Positions 9,648 to 19,578 of a stretch of 64,000 nt of DNA are shown in pieces. Origin of the DNA: BOKV01 sp041987205 (GTDB lineage: Bacteria; Pseudomonadota; Alphaproteobacteria; Rhizobiales; Rhizobiaceae); assembly GCA_041987205.1 (NCBI GenBank), contig JBHIWX010000006.1, forward strand, positions 9,236 through 73,235, written 5' to 3'. The first letter of the stretch is position 1; the number at the start of each line of letters is the position of its first letter. The position numbers were made by a program, and so were the translations under genes. The notes beneath the pieces were generated by a model. It saw only the letters and a list, made by a program, of their open reading frames with translations. It made no database searches and was not told where the DNA came from.

Positions 9648-9881
9648 CTACTTGTTCTTGACGATGATCGGGGTGAGCAGGTCGCCCCAATTACCGTTGC
9701 CGGAATGGTGGCGGGCGGAGCGGATCAGCTCGACCGATACACCGGCTTCCACCGCCTTCATGACCGACTGGTTGAGACGGTGCAGATCGTTGGCGACCAT
9801 GCGGATGGCGGCCTGTTCGTCTGCGTCCATGGTCGAGGCCATTTCCTCGGACCGTTCCTTGACGGGGGGCTTGGCGTTCAT
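9648..9881 (-). CDS. Small conserved hypothetical protein downstream of aceA
   Basis: A 77-residue soluble protein. Most of it is predicted helical (DEQAAIRMVANDLHRLNQSVMKAVEAGVSV), ending in ARHHSGNGNWGDLLTPIIVKN. It has no cysteines or membrane segments. The start at 9881 is the first ATG giving this compact product. It follows aceA on the same strand after an 88-base gap and precedes the bidirectional terminator, so it probably shares the aceA transcript. I do not recognise a characterised family. Confidence 0.65.
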   Translation of the reverse strand: MNAKPPVKERSEEMASTMDADEQAAIRMVANDLHRLNQSVMKAVEAGVSVELIRSARHHSGNGNWGDLLTPIIVKNK

Positions 9882-9969
9882 CGTTGGCACTCCTGGTGCG
9901 GTGGTTGATAACAGTTTGCTTGTTTCGGGGGCGGGCGGGCTGCCAGCCCCCGAGGACTGGCGGGATGCG

Positions 9970-11259
<1,290 letters not shown>

Positions 11260-11521
11260 GACTGGCTCCTTGTACTTCGCCAAATGTCTGGTTCGTGCCT
11301 GACCGTTTGCCGTTGGGAGAGCGGCATCCGGTCAATTCGGTGTGACGGTATTTACATTGCAACGCAAAATTCGCCAGAAATTTCCCAGAATTCAGGGCTT
11401 GAATCGGGTAATCCTGTCTTGTGTTTGACTCGGTGACGCTGTAAATTTGTAAAAAAAGTAAAGCCTTGGTCCGGCGGGCCAGCCGCCGAAGAACGCGTGT
11501 AGTGTTGTAAAGCTTTGTAAA
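11260..11521. promoter_or_regulatory. Divergent control region between aceA and the ScfR-type regulator
   Basis: This AT-rich spacer has several related motifs: TTGCAACGCAAA (from 11357), TGTAAATTTGTAAAA (from 11440), and TTGTAAAGCTTTGTAAA (from 11505), the last ending at the regulator's ATG. The pair of TTTGTAAA-like half-sites is a candidate operator for the regulator, which belongs to a family whose members control glyoxylate-cycle genes. Assignment is by position and repetition, not by a known consensus. Confidence 0.5.
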
Positions 11522-12970
11522 ATGGCCGAACAAAAGATCTTCGCGGGACCGCGCATCCGCCGCATCCGCAACGGCATGGGCCTGACCCAGACGGCGATGG
11601 CCGAGGAACTGGGCATTTCGCCGTCCTATCTCAACCTGATCGAACGCAACCAGCGTCCGCTAACCGTGCAATTGCTGCTCAAGCTCTCCGGCACCTACAA
11701 GCTCGATCTGGAGGAACTGCGCGGCGAGGGCGGAGGATCGCTCGCCGCACTGAAGGAGGCCTTCGCCGATCCGTTGCTCGAGGGCGAACTGCCGTCGCCG
11801 CAGGAAATCGTCGAGATCGCGGAGGCCGCGCCCAATGCCGCAGCCGCCGTCGTCAAGCTGCACCGGGCCTATCGCGAATCGCTCGACCGGCTCTCCGACC
11901 TGACCGACATGCTCGCCCGCGAGGGCCGGACGACCACGCTGTCGGCCGCGCGTATGCCACTCGACGAATTGCACGAGGTGATGGAGAAGCGCCCGAACCA
12001 CATTCCGGCGATCGAGGAAGCCGCCGAGGCGATGCACGAAAAGCTCGCGCCCGACCGGCAGGTTCTGGGCGGCGATCTGATGGTGGCGTTGAAGGCCTGG
12101 CTGAGGGAGACGCATAACATCGCGGTCCGCCTCCTGCCCGTCCACGCCATGCCGCTTTGGCGCCGGCGCTTCGACCGACACTCCATGCGGCTCTTCCTGT
12201 CGGAACGCCTGTCGCCCTTCGACCAGTTGCGGGAAATGGCGATGGAGGCCTGCCTGCTGGAGATGGGGGACATCGTGACGAAGGAGATTGCGGCGCTGAA
12301 ACTCTCCTCCGACGAGGCGCGCCGTCTCGCCCGCTTCGAACTGGCCCGTTATGCCGCCCATGCGCTGATGATGCCCTATGATGCCTTCCATGCGGCTGCG
12401 CTGCGGGCGCGCTACGACATCGACGTCCTGCGCTCGCGCTTCGGCGTGTCCTTCGAGCAGGCGGCCAACCGCCTGACCATGCTGGGCAGGACGGGCAAGC
12501 CCGGCGTCCCATTTTTCCTGCTCGAGGTCGACCACGCCGGCAATCGTTTCCGCCGCGCCGGGGCGCAGGGTTTCCCGCAGGCCCGCTTCGGCGGCGCCTG
12601 TCCGAAGCTCCCGGTCCATGCCGCCTTCTCGCAGCCGGGGCAGATCCTGGTCGAGCGCGTCGAGATGCCGGACGGCGCCGAATTCATCACCGTCGCACGC
12701 ACGCTGGAGGGGCCGCAGGCAGCCTTCAACGAACGCGTGCGCCGCACCGCGATCCTCGTCGGGTGCGATGCGGGCTTCGCCGGCGAGATCGTTTACGGCG
12801 CGGCGGTGTCAGGCGCATCGTCGGGCAGCGGCCTGCCCGCCACGCCGGTTGGGCCCGCCTGCCGGTTGTGCGAACGACAGGGCTGCCTCGCCCGTGCCGA
12901 ACCGCCCGTCACCCGCCCTCTCGGCCTAGACGAGATGGTGACCGGCCTGAGCGCCTTCGATTTTCAGTGA
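11522..12970 (+). CDS. RamB/ScfR-type transcriptional regulator (XRE HTH, IrrE-like and ScfRs domains)
   Basis: A 482-residue regulator. An XRE helix-turn-helix covers residues about 8-65 (GPRIRRIRNGMGLTQTAMAEELGISPSYLNLIERNQRPL). A central region (about 150-320) corresponds to the IrrE/ImmA-like domain, and the C-terminal part (about 320-480) to the short-chain fatty acyl regulator domain with a cysteine cluster (CRLCERQGC). Family members such as RamB, PrpR and MccR sense acyl-CoA thioesters and control glyoxylate or propionate genes. Its divergent position next to aceA makes aceA the likely target. The ATG directly follows the TTTGTAAA repeat with no SD, so translation may be leaderless. 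Confidence 0.85.
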   Translation: MAEQKIFAGPRIRRIRNGMGLTQTAMAEELGISPSYLNLIERNQRPLTVQLLLKLSGTYKLDLEELRGEGGGSLAALKEAFADPLLEGELPSPQEIVEIAEAAPNAAAAVVKLHRAYRESLDRLSDLTDMLAREGRTTTLSAARMPLDELHEVMEKRPNHIPAIEEAAEAMHEKLAPDRQVLGGDLMVALKAWLRETHNIAVRLLPVHAMPLWRRRFDRHSMRLFLSERLSPFDQLREMAMEACLLEMGDIVTKEIAALKLSSDEARRLARFELARYAAHALMMPYDAFHAAALRARYDIDVLRSRFGVSFEQAANRLTMLGRTGKPGVPFFLLEVDHAGNRFRRAGAQGFPQARFGGACPKLPVHAAFSQPGQILVERVEMPDGAEFITVARTLEGPQAAFNERVRRTAILVGCDAGFAGEIVYGAAVSGASSGSGLPATPVGPACRLCERQGCLARAEPPVTRPLGLDEMVTGLSAFDFQ

Positions 12971-13104
12971 TGCTTCGTTCCGGCTTTTCGGAGAGAGGAA
13001 TGTGACGATTCTGCGTTGCAACCAGAACTCAACAGGCGGCAAATTCGGGCCGTCCTGACTGCCGAAGTAGAGCTTGCGAAAACGCCTCCGGCTGCGGCCG
13101 GGCT

Positions 13105-14037
13105 TTAGAGCCGTCCGATCCGCTCGGTCAGCAACGCAAAGAATCCATCCGCATCCACGTCCCCGATAAACAGCGCGTTGGGCGACCGATCCGTCACGCG
13201 CCACCAGTCGGCGACCGTCATCCCCCGTGTAAGCTCGCTGACCGTTTCGATCTCAACGTTGATCTCGCGGCCGGAAAACAGGTCCGGTTCGAGCAGCCAT
13301 GCGATGACGCAAGGGTCATGCAAGGGGGCGCCCTCGGAGCCGTATTTCTGCAAGTCGAAGCGTTCGAAGAACTCCACCCACTCGGCCACCGCCAGGCCAA
13401 CCGGCGTGCCGAGCGCCCGGAAAGCTTCCATCCTTTGCTTCGTCACCAGAGCCTTGTGCGTCACATCAAGCGGCAGGACCGTGATCGGAATGCCGGATTT
13501 GAACACGATCTCGGCGGCTTCCGGATCGACATAGATGTTGAACTCCGCTGCCGGAGAGATGTTGCCCACCTCGAAATAGGCGCCACCCATCAAGACGATC
13601 CGGTCGATACGCGAGGCGATCTCCGGCGCCCTTTCCAGCGCGGTCGCGATATTGGTCAGCGGCCCAAGCGCGCAAAGCGTTACCGATCCCACGGGTCTGG
13701 CAAGCAGGGTGTCGACGATGAAGCCCGCCGCGTCCTCGCCGGCGAGGGGCGTCTCGGGCCAGGGCAATTCCGGCCCGTCCAGCCCTTCCTTGCCGTGCAC
13801 ATGCTCGGCGGTGCGCAGAGGCCTCACAAGCGGCCTCGCCGCACCGGCATGCACCGGCAACTCGGTCCGACCCGCCAGTTCGAGCACCATCCGTGCGTTG
13901 CGGGCGGTCTTTTCCAGGGGGACATTGCCGGCCACGGCGGTGATCCCGAGCACTTCCAGTTCCGGCGAAGCCAGCGCCAGCAAGATGGCGACGGCATCAT
14001 CCTGACCGGGATCGGTGTCTATGATGACAGATATCAT
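13105..14037 (-). CDS. Nucleoside hydrolase (inosine-uridine preferring type)
   Basis: Hydrolyses the N-glycosidic bond of ribonucleosides to give base and ribose. The product has 310 residues. The calcium-binding N-terminal motif DTDPGQDDA is intact, as are NIYVDPEAA near the middle and the catalytic-histidine segment LHDPCVIAWLL in the C-terminal third. Substrate preference cannot be read. It overlaps the ribokinase-like gene by four bases (ATGA), so the released ribose can be phosphorylated by the co-translated kinase. No nucleoside transporter lies nearby. Confidence 0.92.
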   Translation of the reverse strand: MISVIIDTDPGQDDAVAILLALASPELEVLGITAVAGNVPLEKTARNARMVLELAGRTELPVHAGAARPLVRPLRTAEHVHGKEGLDGPELPWPETPLAGEDAAGFIVDTLLARPVGSVTLCALGPLTNIATALERAPEIASRIDRIVLMGGAYFEVGNISPAAEFNIYVDPEAAEIVFKSGIPITVLPLDVTHKALVTKQRMEAFRALGTPVGLAVAEWVEFFERFDLQKYGSEGAPLHDPCVIAWLLEPDLFSGREINVEIETVSELTRGMTVADWWRVTDRSPNALFIGDVDADGFFALLTERIGRL

Positions 14038-14918
14038 CGCTGCCCCTCACGCAGGAAACTCAATACTTCGGCTTCCTCCGGAACCGCAACGGCTGCTCCT
14101 GCGCGCGTGACCTGAAGGGCTGCCGCGGCCATGGCGAAGCTTAGTGACTGTTCCTGCGGCTCGCCAATATCCAGCCTGGCCAGGAGTGCGCCAAACGCCG
14201 TGTCGCCGGCGCCGGTCGTATCTACCGGCGCCACAAGCGGTGCCGGGGCCTTGAGCGTTGTCCCCTTGGAACGCAGTTCCGCCCCTTGTGAACCGCGCGT
14301 GACAAACAGGGAAAGTGCCGCAGGCAGCGCAGATGGACCGCCCAGTTCCCGGCAGAGTTGATCGTACTCGATAGCATTGACGGCCAGGAGATCCAGCTTT
14401 TCGAGAACCGGCAGCACGCTGGCCGCCTCGAACGGTGCCGCGGCCAGTGCAACCCGGATGTTGCGGGACTTCGCATGGGCGGCGGCCTCCGCCAGGCCGT
14501 TGGTCTCATTTTGCATCAGCAGCCAGTCCCGTCCGGGGACAAGCTGATCGATGGCTGCTGTCATGCTTTCCAGGGGGATGCGGCGGTTCGCGCCCGGGTC
14601 CAGCACGATCTGGTTCTCGCCGTTCCCGTCGACCACGATAAGCGCGCTGCCGGTTTGCACGTCACCGATCCCGATAATCCTGTCGGTCGCGAGGCCGAAT
14701 GCCGCGATCCGCGCGCGCATCTCGCTGTCATCGCGCCCGATTGCGCCAAGATGGATGACGCGGCCACCGGAGCGATGGACGGCGACGGAGTGATTCAAGC
14801 CCTTGCCACCGAGGCCGACCTCCGCGCGCGAGGCCGTCAGGGTCTCGCCCGCGACCGGAAACCGGTGCACGTAATAGACGCGGTCCCAGTTGATCGAGCC
14901 AATGTTCAGAATGGTCAT
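14034..14918 (-). CDS. rbsK: Ribokinase-like PfkB-family sugar kinase
   Basis: A 294-residue PfkB/ribokinase. Signature 1 is GGKGLNHSVA near residue 37, and signature 2 is DTTGAGDTAFGALL near residue 240 with the catalytic Asp (second D). NxGSINWD at the start is typical of the family. Pairing with nucleoside hydrolase supports ribose as substrate (ribose to ribose 5-phosphate), although other PfkB sugars cannot be excluded. It is the upstream gene of the pair. The ribosome site before the ATG is weak. Confidence 0.85.
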   Translation of the reverse strand: MTILNIGSINWDRVYYVHRFPVAGETLTASRAEVGLGGKGLNHSVAVHRSGGRVIHLGAIGRDDSEMRARIAAFGLATDRIIGIGDVQTGSALIVVDGNGENQIVLDPGANRRIPLESMTAAIDQLVPGRDWLLMQNETNGLAEAAAHAKSRNIRVALAAAPFEAASVLPVLEKLDLLAVNAIEYDQLCRELGGPSALPAALSLFVTRGSQGAELRSKGTTLKAPAPLVAPVDTTGAGDTAFGALLARLDIGEPQEQSLSFAMAAAALQVTRAGAAVAVPEEAEVLSFLREGQR

Positions 14919-14952
14919 GTCAGGCGGATTTCTGCAGTATCAATATCGGACT

Positions 14953-15195
14953 TCACCCCCTTGGCGGCCGAAACAGGTGCACCAGCAGCCACACCGGCAC
15001 GATGACCATCGAGCCGAGCACGATGTTCGGCACCGCCCACGCCGCACCCTCGTGCAGCCATGTCATGATGCTGTCCGGCGTGAGACCGAATTCGAGCAGG
15101 ATCTGTTCGGCCGAGAGGTTGAGCTTCGCCAGCAACGCACCGGTCACCAGCGATGCGATGAGGATCTTCACCAGGGTCGACAACAGGCGGGACAT
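14953..15195 (-). CDS. Small integral membrane protein, DUF6460-like
   Basis: An 80-residue protein with two predicted membrane helices: STLVKILIASLVTGALLA near residues 5-23 and AVPNIVLGSMVIVPVWLLVHLF near 54-75. The segment between them is short and amphipathic. The VPxWLLVxLFRPPR end resembles a small family I recall as DUF6460. No function is known. GGAG stands before the ATG. It lies 34 bases upstream of the ribokinase start on the same strand, so cotranscription is possible but a functional link is not obvious. Confidence 0.7.
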   Translation of the reverse strand: MSRLLSTLVKILIASLVTGALLAKLNLSAEQILLEFGLTPDSIMTWLHEGAAWAVPNIVLGSMVIVPVWLLVHLFRPPRG

Positions 15196-15315
15196 CGTTG
15201 CGCTCCAGCAGCTGAATGCAGACCGGCCGTCTGGCCGGGCTGCCGCCTCGCTCCGGGATCATAGGCGCGGGGCGTCCGATTCTCAATTCGAGCGGGGGAT
15301 AACGTCCGCGTCGAT

Positions 15316-17142
15316 CTATTGCGCGGAAGAGCCAGCAGCGCGCGGATCGCGCGTCACCAGCGGCGAGGACGCCACGCCGCCGACGAAGAGACGGGCCTCC
15401 CGACTGGCGCTGGTGGCACTTGCTTCGGCAAGGCGGACGCGCAGTGCCAGCCCGCCCGAGGCAAGGTCGGCACGCCCCGTCAGTCTTGCAATGAGCGCCT
15501 TGCTGGTCAGTTCGATGCCGCGCACCCACACCGCGCCCTGATCGAACAGGAAATTGCCGTCCAGCGCGTCGAAGGAGGTGTTGCCGGATAACCGAAGCAC
15601 GGAGGTATCGTCCTCTTCCGCACCGGTCTGAAGCAGTCGGCCGAGATCGGCACCGGTCAGGATGCCCTTTCCGGTCTTCAGCGTGACCCAGCCGCGCAGT
15701 CCATCGATCACCTCACGTGCGGACGTGCCGTTTGACTTGGCGTTGAGCTTGAAGTCGCCGACCGTGTTCAGCTTCACGATGCCGGCGGGATAGAGCGCTT
15801 CCAGCGCCGGTGACAATTGCGCCCCCGAAAGGCTCGCCTCGGAATCGAAGGCCACGCCGGTTTCGGTCTTGCTGATCGTGAGCGAGCCCATGGCGACGCC
15901 GCCGTAGAGGTCGCCATTGCCGAGCTCGAACGACAATTCCCCGTTGCGCAGCGACAGGGCGCCGGCGAGATTGCCGATGGCGAGCTTGCCCAGCCGGGCT
16001 TCGCCAGCCGACAGGCGGATGTCGGTGTCGATCCGTTCGAGCAATTGCAGGCCAGCCAGTCCCGGCCGGTTGATCTCGGCCTCCTGGCGCAGGCTCGCCA
16101 GATAGGGGGTGAAGTCGAAACTCTTGAATGCGAGCGTCGCGTTGATCTGCGGACGATCGCCGCCACGCGTCAGCTGCAGCACGCCCCGCCCCTTGTTCCC
16201 GTCGAAGCTGACTTCCGCCTCGGTAAGCTGGACCTGCTTGAGCGTGCCCTTGACGTCGCCGCTGGCCGAGAACTGTCCCGCCGTCGAACCGGTCTCCATG
16301 TCGCCGCCGAACAGGTTGACGAGGCGCGGGATCGAGGGCGCCGACAGCGCGGCCGAACCGGCAAGGTGCAGGCTCGACAGCATGTTCGCATCGCCCGAGA
16401 AGGTGAACTGGAACGCCCCGGACTTGATCGTCGCCGACGCCGTGCTCGTCCCGCCCGCCATGAGGAGCAGCGGCTGGCTGGTCCGGATCGAAAAATCCAG
16501 CGCCTCGTCGCGCCAGATGGTGGCGCCGTCGATGGCCCAGGGTGATGTGCTGTCCGGCCAGTTGAGGCTGGCATTCACATTGGTCAGCAGCTCGCTGGCG
16601 CCGGTCTGTTCGTTTTCATAGGCGATGGTGCCATCGACGACCTGGAATCGGCCGATCTTCAGGCTGTCGATCCCGGTCAGGTCGACCTTGGCATTGGGCT
16701 CGGTCGCCTGGCGCGCCGCCCGCGCCCGGTCGAGCACTTGCCAGACTTCGCCGCCGGGAAATGCCCAGCTCACATGCCCGTCGTCGAAGACCCTGAGATT
16801 GAAGCGCGGCCGCACGAATTCGTACTGTGTGATCTCGACCCGGCCGAACAGGGCCGGCAGGATCGCCACGCGCCCGCGCAATTCCTCCATCTCGACCAGC
16901 GGCGGGTCTTCAGGACGGCGTTTCGGCCCCTCGAAGATCACGCTGTCGATGGCAATGCCGAGATAGGGATTGAAGAAGACCTTCGGCGCGGCACGAAACG
17001 ACATCTGCCGCCCGGTCAGGGTCTCCGCCTGCTCGATGATACGCGCCCGCACGCTTTCGCTTGAAACGAGGAAGGGCAGCGCCACGACCGCACCGCCGAT
17101 GACGACGACCACCAGGACGATCACGGCGATCAGGCGCTTCAT
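15316..17142 (-). CDS. AsmA-family protein
   Basis: A 608-residue protein. The first 25 residues form one uncleaved membrane helix (LIAVIVLVVVVIGGAVVALPFLV) that anchors a periplasmic beta-rich body. The N-terminal segment after the anchor (ARIIEQAETLTGRQMSFRAAPKVFFNPYLGIAIDSV) is the AsmA N-domain pattern. The C-terminal third contains SLSGAQLSPALEALYP and a GRLLQTG region typical of AsmA C-domains. These proteins bridge inner and outer membrane and affect phospholipid transport or outer-membrane assembly; the exact role of this paralogue is unknown. Single-gene unit, divergent from the acetoacetate-CoA ligase. Confidence 0.88.
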   Translation of the reverse strand: MKRLIAVIVLVVVVIGGAVVALPFLVSSESVRARIIEQAETLTGRQMSFRAAPKVFFNPYLGIAIDSVIFEGPKRRPEDPPLVEMEELRGRVAILPALFGRVEITQYEFVRPRFNLRVFDDGHVSWAFPGGEVWQVLDRARAARQATEPNAKVDLTGIDSLKIGRFQVVDGTIAYENEQTGASELLTNVNASLNWPDSTSPWAIDGATIWRDEALDFSIRTSQPLLLMAGGTSTASATIKSGAFQFTFSGDANMLSSLHLAGSAALSAPSIPRLVNLFGGDMETGSTAGQFSASGDVKGTLKQVQLTEAEVSFDGNKGRGVLQLTRGGDRPQINATLAFKSFDFTPYLASLRQEAEINRPGLAGLQLLERIDTDIRLSAGEARLGKLAIGNLAGALSLRNGELSFELGNGDLYGGVAMGSLTISKTETGVAFDSEASLSGAQLSPALEALYPAGIVKLNTVGDFKLNAKSNGTSAREVIDGLRGWVTLKTGKGILTGADLGRLLQTGAEEDDTSVLRLSGNTSFDALDGNFLFDQGAVWVRGIELTSKALIARLTGRADLASGGLALRVRLAEASATSASREARLFVGGVASSPLVTRDPRAAGSSAQ

Positions 17143-17336
17143 TCTCTTCCATCCAAAGCCACACGAAACGATACGCTCGCGTCCGCGTCGAAGGCTCTAG
17201 CAGACCTTTGCCGATCCGCCAAACCGGGTGGCGCCGATGCGCGATCGCCGTCACGCGTTCCTTTTGACAATGCTCGTCCGCTCCGGCAATAGGAAGCCGG
17301 TTCTTGCGAATATCACCAACAGACCGGAGAATCTGG

Positions 17337-19292
17337 ATGACGACCGACACGCCGCTTTGGGTACCTTCGGCGGAACGCGTGGCGGCAAGCCGCATGACGG
17401 CGTTCAGCGACTGGCTGGCCGATCGCGCGGCGGTGTCCTTCTCCGATTACGATGCGCTGCATGCATGGTCGACCGCCAATATCGGTGCGTTCTGGGATGC
17501 CGTCTGGGACTATTGCGGCGTGGTGGGCGACAAGGGTGGAGCGGCCGTGGCCGATCTGGACGCCATGCCCGGCGCGCGCTTCTTTCCCGAAGGCCGCATC
17601 AACTTCGCCGAGAACCTCCTGAAGAAGGAAGGCGACGGACCCGCCATGGTTTTCCGCGGCGAGGACAAGGTTTCCCGGTCGATGAGCTGGGACGAATTGC
17701 GCGCGCTGGTGTCGCGCCTGCAGCAGGCGATGCGCGCCATGGGCATCGGCAAGGGCGATCGCGTCGCCGCGATGATGCCCAACATGCCCGAGACCGTCGC
17801 GGCCATGCTCGCCACCGCTTCCATCGGCGCGATCTGGTCGTCCTGTTCGCCCGACTTCGGCGAGCAGGGCGTGCTCGACCGCTTCGGCCAGATCGAACCG
17901 AGCCTGTTCATTGCCTGCGACGGCTACTGGTACAACGGCAAGCGCATCGACGTTTCCGAAAAGCTCGCCGGCATCGTTCCGAAGCTGGGCGCGAAGCGCA
18001 CCGTCATCGTGCCCTATGCGGGCGATGCGGCGGCCCTCGCCGCTGTGCTTCCAGGCGCCGAGGAACTCGACAGCTTCGTGGCGTCCCATGAGGCAAAACC
18101 GGTCGAGTTCGAGCGCGTCGAATTCGCCCACCCGCTCTACATCCTGTTCTCTTCCGGCACGACAGGTGTTCCGAAATGCATTGTCCATTCGCAGGGTGGA
18201 ACGCTTCTCAAGCATCTCAGCGAATTGCAGCTTCACTCCGGCATCAGCGATGGCAGCCGGCTGTTCTACTTCACCACCTGTGGCTGGATGATGTGGAACT
18301 GGCTGGTCTCGGGTCTGGCCTGCGGCGCCACGCTGATGCTCTACGATGGTTCGCCCTTCTATCCCGACGGCAATGTGCTGTTTGATTATGCCGCCGGGGA
18401 GCGTTTCGACTTCTTCGGCACTTCGGCGAAATTCATCGACTCGGTCAGGAAGGCCGGCCTTCGTCCAATCGACACGCACGACCTGTCGAGCGTGAAGACC
18501 ATCGCCTCCACCGGCTCGCCGCTGGCGCCGGAGAATTTCGATTTCGTCTATGCCGGCATCTCGACCGAGGTGCATCTGGCCTCGATCTCCGGCGGCACCG
18601 ACATCGTCGGTTGTTTCGTGCTGGCCATTCCCGGCAAGCCGGTCTGGAAGGGCGAGATCCAGGGCCCCGCGCTCGGCCTTGCCGTCGAAGTCTGGGATGA
18701 GGACGGCCGCAACGTCGTCGGTGAAAAGGGCGAACTGGTCTGCGTCAAGCCGTTCCCCTCCATGCCGATCGGATTCTGGAACGATCCCGACGGCGCGAAA
18801 TACCGCGCTGCCTATTTCGAGCGCTTCGACAATGTCTGGTGCCATGGCGATTTCGCCGAATGGACCGAACATGGCGGCATGATCATCCACGGCCGGTCCG
18901 ATGCCACGCTCAATCCGGGCGGGGTGAGGATCGGCACCGCCGAGATCTACAACCAGGTCGAACAGATGGAAGAGGTGATCGAAGGGCTGTGCATCGGCCA
19001 GCAATGGGACGACGACACGCGTGTTGTCCTGTTCGTGCGCCTGGCGCCCGGTGTCACGCTCGACGCGGAGCTTGAAAAGAAGATCAGGACCAAGATCCGC
19101 ACCGGTGCCTCGCCGCGTCACGTTCCGGCCAGGATCGTCGCCGTCGCCGACATTCCGCGCACCAAATCGGGCAAGATCACCGAACTCGCGGTGCGCGAGA
19201 TCGTCCACGGCCGGCCTGTCAAGAACATGGAAGCACTCGCCAATCCCGAAGCGCTGGACCTCTACCGGGACCTGCCGCAGCTCGCATCCTGA
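17337..19292 (+). CDS. acsA2: Acetoacetate-CoA ligase (acetoacetyl-CoA synthetase)
   Basis: Activates acetoacetate to acetoacetyl-CoA with ATP, closing the polyhydroxybutyrate degradation cycle in rhizobia. The product has 651 residues, as expected. The ATP-binding motif ILFSSGTTGVPK and the acceptor lysine region TKSGKITELAVR are present, and FNFAENLL-like (INFAENLL) and FFGTSAKFID are typical of acetoacetyl- rather than acetyl-CoA synthetases. Start 17337 is preferred (GGAGA seven bases upstream). The phasin gene 6 kb away fits the same pathway, but the two are not linked in an operon. The symbol follows rhizobial usage. Confidence 0.93.
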   Translation: MTTDTPLWVPSAERVAASRMTAFSDWLADRAAVSFSDYDALHAWSTANIGAFWDAVWDYCGVVGDKGGAAVADLDAMPGARFFPEGRINFAENLLKKEGDGPAMVFRGEDKVSRSMSWDELRALVSRLQQAMRAMGIGKGDRVAAMMPNMPETVAAMLATASIGAIWSSCSPDFGEQGVLDRFGQIEPSLFIACDGYWYNGKRIDVSEKLAGIVPKLGAKRTVIVPYAGDAAALAAVLPGAEELDSFVASHEAKPVEFERVEFAHPLYILFSSGTTGVPKCIVHSQGGTLLKHLSELQLHSGISDGSRLFYFTTCGWMMWNWLVSGLACGATLMLYDGSPFYPDGNVLFDYAAGERFDFFGTSAKFIDSVRKAGLRPIDTHDLSSVKTIASTGSPLAPENFDFVYAGISTEVHLASISGGTDIVGCFVLAIPGKPVWKGEIQGPALGLAVEVWDEDGRNVVGEKGELVCVKPFPSMPIGFWNDPDGAKYRAAYFERFDNVWCHGDFAEWTEHGGMIIHGRSDATLNPGGVRIGTAEIYNQVEQMEEVIEGLCIGQQWDDDTRVVLFVRLAPGVTLDAELEKKIRTKIRTGASPRHVPARIVAVADIPRTKSGKITELAVREIVHGRPVKNMEALANPEALDLYRDLPQLAS

Positions 19293-19383
19293 GGCAAAGG
19301 GCGGCCGCTCGGGTGGCGATCATGGTTAACCGAAAATGAAACGGTAATTAACCTTGGCGAAACAAGAGTGACCTTTTGCTAAA

Positions 19384-19562
19384 AACCGAGCCGCCCCGTT
19401 AAGAACCTGGAAAGGTTTGGCGCGCGATGGTGCGCGTGTGAAAAGGCCACCATGTCCTCGGCCGGACAAGGCGTTTTCGAACCGGTTTAAAGTTTTCCGG
19501 GCTTTCACATGCGCTCCAAGAAACTCTTTTATTAAAGCGGGCCCCGGGCCCGCTTTTTTTTG
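19384..19562 (+). ncRNA. Candidate structured small RNA or long structured 3' UTR
   Basis: The 286-base gap between two convergent genes ends in a strong terminator and is rich in hairpins: AACCtggaaaGGTT, CGCGCgatggtGCGCG, GTCCtcggccGGAC, and a longer-range pair TGTGAAA/TTTCACA that encloses the middle. A weak promoter-like pair (TTGGCG at 19354, GCTAAA at 19378) and two TTAACC half-sites (one inside ATGGTTAA at 19322-19329) lie upstream. No conserved protein fits. This may be a free-standing small RNA or the 3' tail of the acsA2 mRNA; it does not match 6S, SRP or tmRNA signatures that I know. Confidence 0.4.
19535..19562. terminator. Factor-independent terminator, bidirectional in form
   Basis: Ten-bp stem AAAGCGGGCC / GGCCCGCTTT with a three-base loop (CCG), followed by further T residues on the + strand and preceded by AATAAA-like sequence for the - strand. 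It serves the + strand transcript and possibly the converging permease gene. Confidence 0.85.
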
Positions 19563-19578
19563 CCCGCTCGTGAGATCT

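Noticed and set aside
17313..19208. A 631-codon frame on the - strand over acetoacetate-CoA ligase.
   Set aside because: Antisense to a gene with intact catalytic motifs; no recognisable domain.
19384..19562. The spacer RNA as 6S, SRP or tmRNA.
   Set aside because: It lacks the closing 5'-3' helix and central bubble of 6S RNA, the GGAAGC-type SRP tetraloop region, and the tRNA-like ends of tmRNA.
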